A stretch of 37,319 bases of DNA from an uncultured Senegalimassilia sp. (GCA_934661765.1 CAKUJT010000012.1:1-37319), one strand, 5' to 3'. Counted from the first letter of the stretch, positions 8,725 through 17,364 are shown. The notes: generated from the sequence alone by a model not told the origin. Numbers and translations are program-made.

Positions 8725-9876
8725 ATGTCCCCTCGTAGGCAAGTGACCTATTCCCGCCGCCCGAACCATGCGGCACGCTCGGCGCACGCGCGCGGCGACC
8801 GTATGTTCCGCACGTACGATACCAGCTATATCCAACCCAAACGATCCAACGTTCCGCATTACGTGTTCCTTGCCGTATTGGCCTTGCTGGGCATCGGCAT
8901 CCTGTGGTTCGTCGGCTCCTCGGTTGCCAGCTGCGTATCGCCGAAGGTCGAGCTTCTGGCGGAAGGCCAGCAGGCCACCATCACCGTCAACGAAGGCGCA
9001 TCCGCCAACACCATCGGCTCCTCGCTGGTGGATGCTAAGCTGGTGGGGTCTGCTAAGGAATTCACCGAGCGCGTGAAGGAATTGGACGCGGGGTCCGATC
9101 TCAAGCCCGGTACCTACACCTTTGCAGGCGGTGCGACGGTCGACGACATCATCGCCGCATTGCGCAACGGCCCGGTTTCCGATGCCGTGCTCACCATTCC
9201 CGAAGGCTATCGCCTGACCGAGATCGCCTCGGCGGTTGAAAGCGCCACCAGCGGGCGCATCAGCGCCGATGCCTTCAAGCAGGCGGCGTCGGATGCCAGC
9301 GTGTATGCGGGCGATTACGGCTTCTTGAAATCTGCGGGCACGAACAGCCTTGAAGGCTTCCTGTTCCCGAAAACCTATGATGTCGCCGCCGATGCCACGG
9401 CGGACAGCTTGATTCGCGCCATGCTCACCCAGTTCCAAACCGAAACGGCGGGGCTTGACTGGTCCTATCCCGAATCCCAGGGCCTTTCCGTGTACGATAC
9501 CGTCAACCTGGCATCCATCGTGGAAAAGGAGTCAAGCGGCGATGAAACGGTTCGCGCCCAGGTGGCGGCCGTGTTCTACAATCGCCTGACCACCAAGGGC
9601 GAGCCGAGCAACGGCTATCTGCAAAGCGATGCCACCACCGCCTACGAGGTCGGGCACGATCCCACGGCAGACGAGGTGCACGCGAACAGTCCGTACAGCA
9701 CCTACACCAACGCCGGGCTTCCGCCCACGCCCATCTGCTCGCCTTCCATCGAGTGCCTGCAGGCCGTGTGCTCGCCTAACCAGGACGCGCTGGGCAAGTA
9801 CTACTTCTTCTACTTCCAAAACGATAAGTACACGTTCAGCGAAACCTACGACGAGCATCAGGCCGCGTTCTCGTAA
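8725..9876 (+). CDS. mltG: Endolytic murein transglycosylase MltG (YceG-like)
   Basis: This 383-residue membrane-anchored lytic transglycosylase cuts nascent peptidoglycan strands and is thought to set their length. About 45 basic cytoplasmic residues come first, then a membrane helix (about 47-66), a LysM-like region (about 80-150) and the YceG catalytic domain. The catalytic glutamate is E267 in LASIVEKES. The family signatures YNRLT, LQSDATTAYE and NAGLPPTPICSPS follow. C70 sits in a string (VASC) that fits a lipobox, but the long cytoplasmic tail makes lipidation doubtful. A weak GAAAGG precedes ATG 8725. It lies between ruvX and a YqeG-like gene in a tight + strand series. Confidence 0.93.
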   Translation: MSPRRQVTYSRRPNHAARSAHARGDRMFRTYDTSYIQPKRSNVPHYVFLAVLALLGIGILWFVGSSVASCVSPKVELLAEGQQATITVNEGASANTIGSSLVDAKLVGSAKEFTERVKELDAGSDLKPGTYTFAGGATVDDIIAALRNGPVSDAVLTIPEGYRLTEIASAVESATSGRISADAFKQAASDASVYAGDYGFLKSAGTNSLEGFLFPKTYDVAADATADSLIRAMLTQFQTETAGLDWSYPESQGLSVYDTVNLASIVEKESSGDETVRAQVAAVFYNRLTTKGEPSNGYLQSDATTAYEVGHDPTADEVHANSPYSTYTNAGLPPTPICSPSIECLQAVCSPNQDALGKYYFFYFQNDKYTFSETYDEHQAAFS

Positions 9877-9884
9877 GGGGATTC

Positions 9885-10451
9885 ATGCCATACTTGCAGC
9901 CGGAGCGCTACTTCTCCCGCATATCACATATCAACGTAGAACGGGACCTGCTTTCATGCGGGTTCCGCTATGTATTACTGGATATCGACAACACCATCCT
10001 CTCCCGTGCAACGCATGACGTCCCGCGTGACGTGGGCTTGTGGCTTGCGCAGGCGCGAGACGCCGGCGTGAGCTTCTGCCTGGTGTCGAACAACTGGCAC
10101 AAAAACGTGCACGAGCTTGCGAACCGCCTGTCCATGCCCATTATCGCCAAGGCCATGAAGCCCTTGCCCGTGGCGCTGTTCGCGGCGTGCTCCATGCTGG
10201 GGGCGAAGCGCAGCGAGACCGTCATGGTCGGCGATCAGCTATCGACCGACGTGCTTGCTGCGCACAACGCCGGCATGTCGGCGTATCTGCTGGCGCCGCT
10301 GGCGGAGCAGGATCTGCGCCATACGAAGTACGTGCGCATGGTGGAGCAGGCCATCTTAGGCGGGGCGGTGCCCGAGGGCGCGCCCCAGCCGGCGCAAGCG
10401 AGCATGGCCGATAAGCCCGCCGCCCCAAACGCCCTGGCGCAGGAAAAGTAG
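9885..10451 (+). CDS. YqeG family HAD-type (IIIA) phosphatase
   Basis: This 188-residue protein of the YqeG family belongs to HAD superfamily subclass IIIA. HAD motif I is LLDIDNTIL with both aspartates, motif II is the serine in CLVSNN, the motif III lysine is in AKAMKP, and motif IV is MVGDQLSTD. The last 35 residues are alanine/proline-rich and probably disordered. Related proteins include mitochondrial phosphatidylglycerophosphate phosphatase, but the bacterial substrate is not established. It starts nine bases after mltG and precedes aroE. YqeG also lies near the shikimate dehydrogenase gene in Bacillus, as I recall. Confidence 0.88.
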   Translation: MPYLQPERYFSRISHINVERDLLSCGFRYVLLDIDNTILSRATHDVPRDVGLWLAQARDAGVSFCLVSNNWHKNVHELANRLSMPIIAKAMKPLPVALFAACSMLGAKRSETVMVGDQLSTDVLAAHNAGMSAYLLAPLAEQDLRHTKYVRMVEQAILGGAVPEGAPQPAQASMADKPAAPNALAQEK

Positions 10452-10491
10452 CGAAACCGCCCATTTGATGGGCACCGCGGTCGAATTAACC

Positions 10492-10520
10492 CCTACAAAA
10501 GTAGTCTGCATTGGTATGAT
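10492..10520 (+). promoter_or_regulatory. Probable aroE promoter with extended -10
   Basis: In the 117-base gap before aroE there is an extended -10 element, TGG then TATGAT (10512-10520). A weak -35 candidate (CCTACA, 10492-10497) lies 17 bases upstream. A small hairpin GCCCA-TTTGA-TGGGC precedes it but has no T tract. This could be the main promoter of the shikimate block. Confidence 0.45.
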
Positions 10521-10568
10521 GAAATCCCTGCTAACCTGCAGGCCCTTGATCGACCAGGAAGGAATTCC

Positions 10569-11519
10569 ATGACCGAGCAGAGCGAAGGCGAACGCCTCTA
10601 TATCTTGGGGCATCCGGTCGCGCATTCGAAATCGCCGGTAATGTACAACGCGTTATACGAAAGGCTGGGTCTGCCTTGGACCTATGCCCTTGCCGATTAC
10701 GCCGAGCTGGACGACGCCCGCGCTTTTTTGGATGCGCGGGAGTTTCTGTCCGTGAACATCACCACCCCCTATAAGCCGCTGGCCTTCCAGGCCGCAACGC
10801 GCAAAGCAGCTAGCGCGCAGCTGGCGCAAGGCGCCAACGTGCTCGTCCGCAAGGACGATCAGCTGATCGGCTTCAACACCGATGGCGATGGGTGCGTCAA
10901 GTTCCTGGAGCTTGCGGGCGTGACCTTCAAGGGCAAGCGCGTGGTGGTGTGCGGAACGGGTCCTACGGCCCTCTCCATCCTTCACGCGTGCGCTATCGCC
11001 GGCGCCGACGTGCTTTTGCTGCTCTCGCGCGACAAGGAGCGCGCGCGCAGCGTGCTCGACGCCTATCTCGAGCGTTTCGGCAAGCTGGCCAACGCGACCA
11101 TCGATTTTCCCGCCATCAAGGAGGGGCATCGTAGCTTCCGTGAAGCTTACACGAAGCCGACGTTCAAGTTCGGCAGCTATACCACCTCGACGGGGGCGCT
11201 GGGATCTGCGGACATCGTCATCAACGCCACCCCGGTGGGCATGAAGCCCGACGACCCGGCTCCGTTTGATACGGGGCTTTTGCGTCCGGGCCAGGTGGTT
11301 ATGGACGCGGTGTACGCATCGGGGCGCACGAAGCTGGTGGCCGACGCCCTGCAAGCTGGTTGCAAGGCGGCTTTCAACGGCGGGGGCATGCTGGTGGCGC
11401 AAGCGGTTGCTTCGGCGCTCATCGTGTCCGACGTAGCGGAAGTGAAGATACCGTATTCCGAAGCGGAGCTGTTCAACCTTATGGCAGACGCCGCCGGGTT
11501 CGATTGCCCGCGCGCGTGA
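10569..11519 (+). CDS. aroE: Shikimate dehydrogenase
   Basis: This 316-residue enzyme reduces 3-dehydroshikimate to shikimate with NADPH. Substrate-binding residues are visible in GHPVAHSKSP; the catalytic lysine is K69 in NITTPYKP, with N90 and the catalytic aspartate D105 in GFNTDGDG. The nucleotide-binding loop is GTGPTALS, followed by a strand ending at SRDKERA. The C-terminal NGGGMLVAQA is the family's closing motif. It is 30-40 residues longer than typical AroE, mostly from an insertion between the cofactor loop and the INATPVGM strand. It begins the aroE-aroC-aroK-aroB-aroQ series and has AGGAAGGAATT before ATG 10569. Confidence 0.95.
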   Translation: MTEQSEGERLYILGHPVAHSKSPVMYNALYERLGLPWTYALADYAELDDARAFLDAREFLSVNITTPYKPLAFQAATRKAASAQLAQGANVLVRKDDQLIGFNTDGDGCVKFLELAGVTFKGKRVVVCGTGPTALSILHACAIAGADVLLLLSRDKERARSVLDAYLERFGKLANATIDFPAIKEGHRSFREAYTKPTFKFGSYTTSTGALGSADIVINATPVGMKPDDPAPFDTGLLRPGQVVMDAVYASGRTKLVADALQAGCKAAFNGGGMLVAQAVASALIVSDVAEVKIPYSEAELFNLMADAAGFDCPRA

Positions 11520-11589
11520 TCGAAGCGTAGTCATCCGTATCGGCGCGGCGCGAAGGTCGGGCCGCGCACTAGCACGAAAAGAGAACAGC

Positions 11590-12765
11590 ATGCGCTACTA
11601 CACAGCAGGAGAGAGCCATGGACAGGGCCTGGTCGCCATCGTCGAGGACGTGCCGGCGGGCCTGAAGATATCCGAGGAGCAGATCAACGTCGATCTGGCG
11701 CGCCGCCAAGCGGGTTACGGCCGAGGCGGGCGCATGAAGATCGAACATGACACGGTGCAGGTGATCTCCGGCGTGCGCTTCGGGCGCACCATCGGAAGCC
11801 CCGTGGCCATGCTCGTGGCAAATAGGGACTGGGCGAACTGGACTGATCGCATGGCCCCCTTCGGCGAGCCGCCGCTCGATCTGGTTCGGGAGGTGACTCC
11901 TCGTCCGGGTCATGCGGACCTGGTGGGCGCGTTGAAAACGAACACCGACGACTGCCGCAACATCCTCGAGCGCTCAAGCGCCCGCACCACTGCGCCGCGC
12001 GTTGCGGCGGCGGGCATCGCGCGCGAGTTTCTTGCCGATCTTGGCGTGGAGATCTTCTCCTACGTTACCGGCATCGGAAGCGCCGTCATGCGCGAGGACG
12101 ATCCGTTCATGAACGCGGCGCGCTATACGCCGCTTGAGATCGAGACAAGCGAAGTCCGCTGCCCTGATGCGGAGGCCAGCGAGGCCATGAAGCGCGAGAT
12201 CGACCGGGCCATCAAGAACAAGGACAGCCTGGGAGGAACGTTCCGCGTGATCGTGCGCGGTCTTTTGCCGGGCGTGGGCGGCTATGCCGTGCCCACCGAG
12301 CGCCTGACGTCCACCATCGGCGGCGCCCTGTTCAGCATCCCCGCCATCAAGGGCGTGGAGTTCGGCATGGGCTTCGAAGCGGCCCGCAAGCCCGGTTCGC
12401 AAGTGCACGACCCCATTTTGCTCGATCGGGCGAAAGCCGAGTTCACGCGCGCGTCCAACAACGCCGGCGGCCTTGAGGGCGGCATGACCACGGGCATGCC
12501 CCTGGTGGTCACAGCGGCCATGAAGCCCATTCCCACGCTCATGCAGCCGCTGCAGACCGTGGACCTTGATACGCTCGAGGTGGCCCAGGCCTCCAAGGAG
12601 CGAAGCGACGTATGCGCCGTGCCGGCATGCGCGGTGGTCGCCGAAGGGGAGGTCGCCTTCGCCATAGCCGATGCCTATATGCGCAAGTTCGGCTCCGACA
12701 ACATGGCCGACATCAAAGCGGCCATCAAAGCCTACAAGCAACGTTTGAACACCGTATCTCGTTAA
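11590..12765 (+). CDS. aroC: Chorismate synthase
   Basis: This 391-residue enzyme converts EPSP to chorismate using reduced FMN, the last step of the shikimate pathway. Family signatures are the N-terminal GESHGQGLVAIVE, RRQAGYGRGGRMKIE, the phosphate-contacting VRFGRTIGSPVAM, RPGHADLVGALK, and RSSARTTAPRVAAAGIA. The C-terminal part has NNAGGLEGGMTTG. Length and motifs are normal. Nineteen bases separate it from aroK, consistent with one transcript. Confidence 0.97.
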   Translation: MRYYTAGESHGQGLVAIVEDVPAGLKISEEQINVDLARRQAGYGRGGRMKIEHDTVQVISGVRFGRTIGSPVAMLVANRDWANWTDRMAPFGEPPLDLVREVTPRPGHADLVGALKTNTDDCRNILERSSARTTAPRVAAAGIAREFLADLGVEIFSYVTGIGSAVMREDDPFMNAARYTPLEIETSEVRCPDAEASEAMKREIDRAIKNKDSLGGTFRVIVRGLLPGVGGYAVPTERLTSTIGGALFSIPAIKGVEFGMGFEAARKPGSQVHDPILLDRAKAEFTRASNNAGGLEGGMTTGMPLVVTAAMKPIPTLMQPLQTVDLDTLEVAQASKERSDVCAVPACAVVAEGEVAFAIADAYMRKFGSDNMADIKAAIKAYKQRLNTVSR

Positions 12766-12784
12766 AACAGCCAGGAGGAACATC

Positions 12785-13456
12785 ATGGAACAGCAGGAAG
12801 TCAAGGACGACGCCATCACCCCGGAAAGCAACCCGATAGCCTACACGCTGTCGGTCACCACCCCCGACGAGGTCGTCGCCGTCGTCAACAACCCTGAGAT
12901 CAAGCCCCATGCGCGCCCCACCTACGAGCTGACGCGCAACGTGTTCTTCGTCGGCTTCATGGTCGCGGGTAAAACCTCCACGTCGCGTCGCCTGGCGCGT
13001 CAGTGCGGCCTTGCCACCATCGACCTTGACGCCTATATCGAGCGTCGCGAGCGCCGCGCGATCAACCAGATCTTCGCCGAGCAGGGCGAGCAGGCGTTTC
13101 GCGATATGGAAACCCAGGTGCTCGACGAGTTCGCCCACAAGGGTCCCATGCTCGTGTCGTGCGGTGGCGGCATCGTGCTGCGCGAGGAGAACCGCGAGAT
13201 CCTGAAGAACAACGGTTTCGTAGTGTACCTGCAGGTCACGGCCGAGCAGGCCGTCGAGCGCGTCGGCGATGTGTCCACGCGCCCGCTGTTCAAGAACCTC
13301 GAGACCGCGCGACAGACCATCGCCGGCCGCCTGCCCATGTACGAGGACGTCGCCAGCGTGTCCATCGACACCGTGGGCAAGTCCATCAACGTCGTGGCGC
13401 AGGAGGTTCAGGAGATTCTGGAGAAGGAAGGCGTGCTGTGCCTGCGACAAGGGTAG
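12785..13456 (+). CDS. aroK: Shikimate kinase with N-terminal extension and variant P-loop
   Basis: This 223-residue protein has a shikimate kinase core starting near residue 50 and an extra N-terminal segment of about 50 residues of unknown role. The P-loop is GFMVAGKT (57-64); the family normally has glycine where V60 stands, although the overall GxxxxGKT pattern survives. Substrate residues are present: D80 and D82 in IDLDAYIE, R105 in AFRDME, and CGGG at 125-128. The strand RRERRAI lacks the usual glycine after the IE pair. The lid region around RPLF and the later arginine RLPMYE are present. It phosphorylates shikimate with ATP. Its 3' end overlaps the aroB start by 19 bases. Confidence 0.9.
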   Translation: MEQQEVKDDAITPESNPIAYTLSVTTPDEVVAVVNNPEIKPHARPTYELTRNVFFVGFMVAGKTSTSRRLARQCGLATIDLDAYIERRERRAINQIFAEQGEQAFRDMETQVLDEFAHKGPMLVSCGGGIVLREENREILKNNGFVVYLQVTAEQAVERVGDVSTRPLFKNLETARQTIAGRLPMYEDVASVSIDTVGKSINVVAQEVQEILEKEGVLCLRQG

Positions 13457-14553
13457 TGGTGAACATCCCCGGCGAAGACGCGTACAACGTGCGCATCGGC
13501 GCCGGGGTGCTCGATGCGCTGGGATCGTCCATGCGCGACGTGCCGGCCGTCGCCGATGCGCGGCAAGCGCTCGTCATCACCGACGCCAACGTCGGCCCGC
13601 TGTACCTTGCCCGGGCGAAGGCGTCGCTCGTCCAAGCTGGGTATCGCGTTTCCGACATCTGCGTCCCCGCAGGTGAAGAGGCGAAATCGCTCACGGTGCT
13701 CGGCGAGGTGCTCGAGGCCATGGCCGCTTTGGCGCTTGAGCGCGACTGCGTGGTGGTCGCGCTCGGCGGCGGCTGCGTGGGCGATCTGGCGGGCTTCGCC
13801 GCGGCAACCTACATGCGCGGCGTGCAGGTGGTGCAGGTTCCCACCACGCTTCTGTCCATGGTGGATTCAAGCGTGGGCGGGAAGACGGGCGTGAACCTAT
13901 CCGCCGGAAAGAACCTGGTGGGCGCGTTCAAGCAGCCTGCGTTCGTGTGCGCCGACACCGAGGTGTTGGCAACGCTGCCGCCTCGCGAGTGGGCATGCGG
14001 CTGCGGCGAGGTGGCGAAAACCGCGCTCATCGACGGCGACGAGTTCTTCTTCTGGCTTTCCGACCAGGCATCGGCCGTGGTCGACCGTTGGCCCGATGCC
14101 GTCTCCGAGGCCATCGCCCGCTGCGTGGTGTTCAAGGCGGACGTGGTGGCGCAGGACAAAACGGAAAGCCGCGGCGTGCGCGAGTGCCTGAACTACGGCC
14201 ACACCTTGGCCCATGCTATCGAGAAGCTGTCGGGCTACGGCACGTACAGCCACGGGCATGCAGTTGCCGAGGGCATGCGCTTCGCGGCCCGTATGGGCAT
14301 GCGGCTCGCCGATATGCCGGCCGAGCTCGTCCAGGCGCAAGGGCAGCTGCTCGACGACTTGGGCTTGCCCGAGCTTGATTGGAGCGCTTCCCCGGCGCAG
14401 GTGCTCGAAGTCATGAAACGCGATAAAAAGGCGCGTCGCGGGCAGGTGCGTTTCGTGTGCTTGCAGGATGTTGGGCAGTGGCAACTCCAGGATGTGGCCG
14501 ATGACGTGATCCTGGAAGAGCTGGAGGCGTATTTCGCGCAGAAGCGGCGGTGA
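13438..14553 (+). CDS. aroB: 3-dehydroquinate synthase
   Basis: This 371-residue NAD- and metal-dependent enzyme converts DAHP to 3-dehydroquinate. Visible motifs are GGGCVGDLAGFAAATYMRG (NAD contacts), PTTLLSMVDSSVGGKTGVN, KNLVGAF, the metal-ligand region with RECLNYGHTLAHAIE, and the histidine pair in YSHGHAVAEGM. I chose GTG 13438 because GGAAGG lies six bases upstream inside the end of aroK, so the genes overlap by 19 bases, suggesting translational coupling. Alternatives are GTG 13456 or 13459, with weaker ribosome-binding sites. The frame is open further upstream, but that stretch lies inside aroK. Confidence 0.95.
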   Translation: MPATRVVVNIPGEDAYNVRIGAGVLDALGSSMRDVPAVADARQALVITDANVGPLYLARAKASLVQAGYRVSDICVPAGEEAKSLTVLGEVLEAMAALALERDCVVVALGGGCVGDLAGFAAATYMRGVQVVQVPTTLLSMVDSSVGGKTGVNLSAGKNLVGAFKQPAFVCADTEVLATLPPREWACGCGEVAKTALIDGDEFFFWLSDQASAVVDRWPDAVSEAIARCVVFKADVVAQDKTESRGVRECLNYGHTLAHAIEKLSGYGTYSHGHAVAEGMRFAARMGMRLADMPAELVQAQGQLLDDLGLPELDWSASPAQVLEVMKRDKKARRGQVRFVCLQDVGQWQLQDVADDVILEELEAYFAQKRR

Positions 14554-14626
14554 CGCCCAGCCGGCGTAAAGTCCGGCGTGCAAGCGGCCGACCATCTTGC
14601 AGGCTGGTTGGGGAAGGCAGATGCTG

Positions 14627-14654
14627 CGACGGCCACCGTTTCGGGCGGCCGTCG
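14627..14654 (+). promoter_or_regulatory. Hairpin in the aroB-aroQ gap
   Basis: CGACGGCC (14627-14634) can pair perfectly with GGCCGTCG (14647-14654), 35 bases before the aroQ start. No T tract follows, so it is not an ordinary terminator. It may be an mRNA processing or stability element; the function is unknown. Confidence 0.3.
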
Positions 14655-14689
14655 GGTACGGCGGCGGGAAGCAACGAAAGGTGTGCAAC

Positions 14690-15202
14690 ATGAAGAAGAT
14701 CCTATTGATGAACGGGCCTAATCTGAACATGCTCGGCATCCGCGAGCCGGGAGTGTACGGCAACGGCACCCTGAAGGATTTGGAGGCGAGCTTCTCCGAA
14801 TATGCCCGCGCGCACGGTTGCGAGGTGGAGTGCTTCCAGTCCAACCATGAAGGCGACCTGGTCGATAAGATCCACGCCACGCACGGCACGTGCGACGGCA
14901 TCGTGTACAACCCCGGCGCGCATACGCATTATTCCTACGCGCTGCGCGACGCCTTGGGCAGCGTGAGCACGCCGTGCGTCGAGGTGCACATCTCCGACGT
15001 CAGCACGCGCGAGGCGTTCCGCCATATCTCGGTGATCGCCCCGGCGTGCGTGGCGCAGGTCAAGGGCCGCGGCTTCGCCGGTTACAACGATGCGCTCGAT
15101 ATCCTGCTGGAAGGCGCGACCGAGCGCTTGGGCGAGGGCTTCGAGGGACGCTACGCGCCGGGCCAGGTCATCGTGGCAGGACGTGATCTCATTGACGAAT
15201 AG
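14690..15202 (+). CDS. aroQ: 3-dehydroquinate dehydratase, type II
   Basis: This 170-residue type II dehydroquinase makes 3-dehydroshikimate. It has the N-terminal motif NGPNLNMLGIREPGVYG with the catalytic tyrosine in its last part, the FQSNHEGDLVDKIH string, YNPGAHTHYSYALRDAL with the active-site asparagine and histidine, and EVHISDVSTREAFR with the second histidine. It is 20-25 residues longer than usual at the C-terminus. ATG 14690 matches the family start (MKKILLMNGPNLN) and follows GAAAGG. The stop codon is one base before the next gene's ATG. In Bacillus the same gene (yqhS) precedes an M24 peptidase and efp, as I recall. Confidence 0.95.
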   Translation: MKKILLMNGPNLNMLGIREPGVYGNGTLKDLEASFSEYARAHGCEVECFQSNHEGDLVDKIHATHGTCDGIVYNPGAHTHYSYALRDALGSVSTPCVEVHISDVSTREAFRHISVIAPACVAQVKGRGFAGYNDALDILLEGATERLGEGFEGRYAPGQVIVAGRDLIDE

Positions 15203-15203
15203 C

Positions 15204-16349
15204 ATGAAAGCCCAGGCCGCAGGGCGTTTGAATCGCTTGCGCGATGCGGCGGCGGAAAACGGCATCCGCACGTTTTTGGTGCGCGACACGGCAAGCATCG
15301 AATGGCTGACGGCCTTCGACGGCGTGTTCGACGACGAACAGGCGCATGCGCTCCTGGTCACGCCGCATGACGCGGTGCTGCACACCGATTCCCGCTACAG
15401 CGGCGCGGCGCGCAAAGCGGCGCAGGGCGAAGGCGTTATCGCCATTGATGACGCGCGTCAGGGTCACGGCGAATGGGTTGCCGACGTGTTTACGGCCCGG
15501 CATGCAAACGCGCCCGCCGGATCGCCGGCGCCCGAGAGCATCGTGCTCGGCATCGAGGACTCCATGACGCTTGCGGCGTTCCGCGCGCTCGAGGGCGCCC
15601 TTGCCAAGGCGCCGGCGTCCCCGCAACTGCGTGAGACCTCGGACTTCGTCCGCTCGCTGCGCGCGATCAAGGAGCCGTCGGAGGTTGCGCGTATGAAAGC
15701 GGCCCAGGCCATCACCGATGCGGCGTTCTCCTATATCATCACCTACATGAAGCCGGGTATGACCGAACGGCAGGTGCAGATCGAGCTTGAGGACTGGATG
15801 CTGCGTCATGGCGCGTCCAGCCTGGCGTTCTCATCCATCGTGGCTTGCGGCGCCAACGGCGCAAGCCCGCATGCCATCCCAGGCGAGGCAAGGCTTGAAG
15901 CGGGGCAGTGCGTGGTTATGGACTTCGGCGCCCGCGCCCACGGATATTGCTCGGATATGACCCGTACCGTGTTCATCGGCCAGCCCGATGCGCGCATGCG
16001 CGCGGCATACGAGACTCTGCGCGAAGCCAACGAGCAGGTGGAGGCCGCGATCAAGCCCGGCGTCACCGGCGCGCAGATGCACCAGATGGCCGAGGACGCC
16101 CTTGCCGCGGGCGGCTTCGCCGGCAAGATGGGCCACGGGCTGGGCCATGGCGTGGGTATCGACATCCACGAGGAGCCCGTGCTCTCGCCGCGCAACAAAG
16201 AACCGCTCGTTGCGGGCAACGTGGTCACGGTGGAGCCGGGCATATATCTGGAGGGCAATTTCGGCATGCGTTTAGAGGATTTCGGCGTGGTTACCGAAAC
16301 GGGATTCCAGGTTTTCACGCAATCTACGCATGACATGGTTATAATTTAA
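15204..16349 (+). CDS. M24 family metallopeptidase (Xaa-Pro aminopeptidase/dipeptidase type)
   Basis: This 381-residue protein has a creatinase-like N-terminal domain (about 1-145) and a pita-bread M24 catalytic domain. All five metal ligands can be placed: D240 and D251 (DFGARAHGYCSDMTR), H315 (GHGLGHGVGIDIHEEP), E344 (VEPGIY) and E358 (RLEDFG). It probably removes N-terminal residues preceding proline, or cleaves Xaa-Pro dipeptides. The start is uncertain: ATG 15204 has no clear ribosome-binding site and may be reached by coupling from aroQ; TTG 15192, with GCAGGA upstream, is an alternative. It lies before efp, as Bacillus yqhT does. Confidence 0.9.
   Translation: MKAQAAGRLNRLRDAAAENGIRTFLVRDTASIEWLTAFDGVFDDEQAHALLVTPHDAVLHTDSRYSGAARKAAQGEGVIAIDDARQGHGEWVADVFTARHANAPAGSPAPESIVLGIEDSMTLAAFRALEGALAKAPASPQLRETSDFVRSLRAIKEPSEVARMKAAQAITDAAFSYIITYMKPGMTERQVQIELEDWMLRHGASSLAFSSIVACGANGASPHAIPGEARLEAGQCVVMDFGARAHGYCSDMTRTVFIGQPDARMRAAYETLREANEQVEAAIKPGVTGAQMHQMAEDALAAGGFAGKMGHGLGHGVGIDIHEEPVLSPRNKEPLVAGNVVTVEPGIYLEGNFGMRLEDFGVVTETGFQVFTQSTHDMVII
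16340..16345 (+). promoter_or_regulatory. -10 box of a probable efp promoter
   Basis: A consensus TATAAT overlaps the last codons of the M24 peptidase gene, about 60 bases before efp. I could not place a good -35 box at 16-18 bases. It would allow efp expression independent of the aro transcript. Confidence 0.4.
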
Positions 16350-16403
16350 GGGTTGAACTAAAGGGGCGGCCTTGGTCGCCTGAACGGTTGAAAGGATCTA
16401 CCA

Positions 16404-16964
16404 GTGGCTATCTCTACCGCCGATTTCAAGAACGGAATGTGCATCGTCAACAACGGCAAGATGTGCACCATCGTCGAGTTCCAGCATGTCAAGCCCGGCA
16501 AGGGCGGCGCCTTCGTCCGCACGAAGCTTCGCGACATCAAGACCGGCCGTGTGGTCGACTACACGTTCAACGCCGGCACGAAGTTCGACACCGTGCGCCT
16601 GGAAACCCGCAAGATGCAGTACCTGTACAACGACGGTTCCGATTTCTACTTCATGGATCCCAACACCTACGATCAGATGAGCATGCCCGCCGAGACCGTC
16701 GGCGACACCGCCAAGTGGCTCAAGGAGAACGACGAGGCCAGCCTGCTGTACGCCGGCGAGGAGCTCATCAGCATCGAGCCGCAGATGTTCGTCGAGCTGG
16801 AGTGCACGCACACCGAGCCCGGCTTCAAGGGCGACACCGCCACGAACACCACCAAGCCGGCAACCTTCGAGACCGGCGTCGAGCTGCAGGTGCCCACGTT
16901 CGTCGAGATCGGCGACGTGCTGCAGATCGACACCCGTGACGGCCGCGTCATCAAGCGCGTCTAG
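16404..16964 (+). CDS. efp: Translation elongation factor P
   Basis: This 186-residue factor relieves ribosomes stalled at polyproline stretches. It has the KOW-like N-terminal domain with the loop KPGKGGAFVRTK, where K33 is at the site that is lysylated, rhamnosylated or otherwise modified in other bacteria. Two OB-fold domains follow; the last ends in DTRDGRVIKRV, close to the family's C-terminal signature. The start is GTG 16404, ten bases after GAAAGGA. No modification enzyme (EpmA, EarP, YmfI) is encoded in this window. Confidence 0.96.
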   Translation: MAISTADFKNGMCIVNNGKMCTIVEFQHVKPGKGGAFVRTKLRDIKTGRVVDYTFNAGTKFDTVRLETRKMQYLYNDGSDFYFMDPNTYDQMSMPAETVGDTAKWLKENDEASLLYAGEELISIEPQMFVELECTHTEPGFKGDTATNTTKPATFETGVELQVPTFVEIGDVLQIDTRDGRVIKRV

Positions 16965-17120
16965 TTCGCATCGCCTCGGCGGTCGATGACCGCGTTTTCG
17001 CATCGAACGGCTTTTGCTGCGCGGTTGAAGCATGGCAAAAGGCGCCTGCGGAAGCCGGCATCCGCTCATATTGGGCGAGCCGAAGCATGAATCAAGGTTC
17101 GTCAAACGCGACGATATCTC

Positions 17121-17155
17121 CGAATGCGCCCGTTCAGGGCGCATTCGCTGTATTT
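17121..17155 (+). terminator. Hairpin/terminator downstream of efp
   Basis: An 11-pair perfect stem (17121-17131 with 17137-17147, loop GTTCA) is followed by CTGTATTT. It lies in the 400-base gap between efp and the carboxyltransferase gene, in which I find no credible protein gene. Confidence 0.6.
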
Positions 17156-17229
17156 AGGGCGGTTCCTTCCGGTGTGCGAAGGCCGTCGCCGTATGCGCGG
17201 ACCATCGCGGCTGCAGGGCTTGCGAAGCG

Positions 17230-17257
17230 CGCCGCCTGGGCGGCGTTTCTGTTTCTT
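17230..17257 (+). terminator. Second terminator before the biotin-carboxylase operon
   Basis: A six-pair stem (CGCCGC with GCGGCG, loop of four) at 17230-17245 is followed by a T-rich tract to 17257. With the preceding hairpin it isolates the operon from efp transcription. Confidence 0.6.
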
Positions 17258-17303
17258 GCCCGTGAATTCGCCGTGTGCGCACGGTATCGCCGCCGGCATC
17301 TTC

Positions 17304-17309
17304 TATAAT
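17304..17309 (+). promoter_or_regulatory. -10 box of the biotin-carboxylase operon promoter
   Basis: A consensus TATAAT lies about 55 bases before the start codon and just after the two terminators. No strong -35 match is seen at 16-18 bases upstream, so an activator may be needed. Confidence 0.5.
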
Positions 17310-17364
17310 CCTGGTTTCGATCAATACGGTCTGTATCACTTGAAAACGAAGGGGGTGCGAGTTC

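Noticed and set aside
14597..14689. An in-frame upstream extension of aroQ by 31 codons.
   Set aside because: Type II dehydroquinases begin MKKIL-MNGPNLN, the extension has no family similarity, and it includes a hairpin and the ribosome-binding site.
17087..17308. A 73-codon + strand frame in the efp to carboxyltransferase gap.
   Set aside because: It runs through two terminator-like hairpins and into the promoter -10 box, and has no ribosome-binding site or recognisable sequence.
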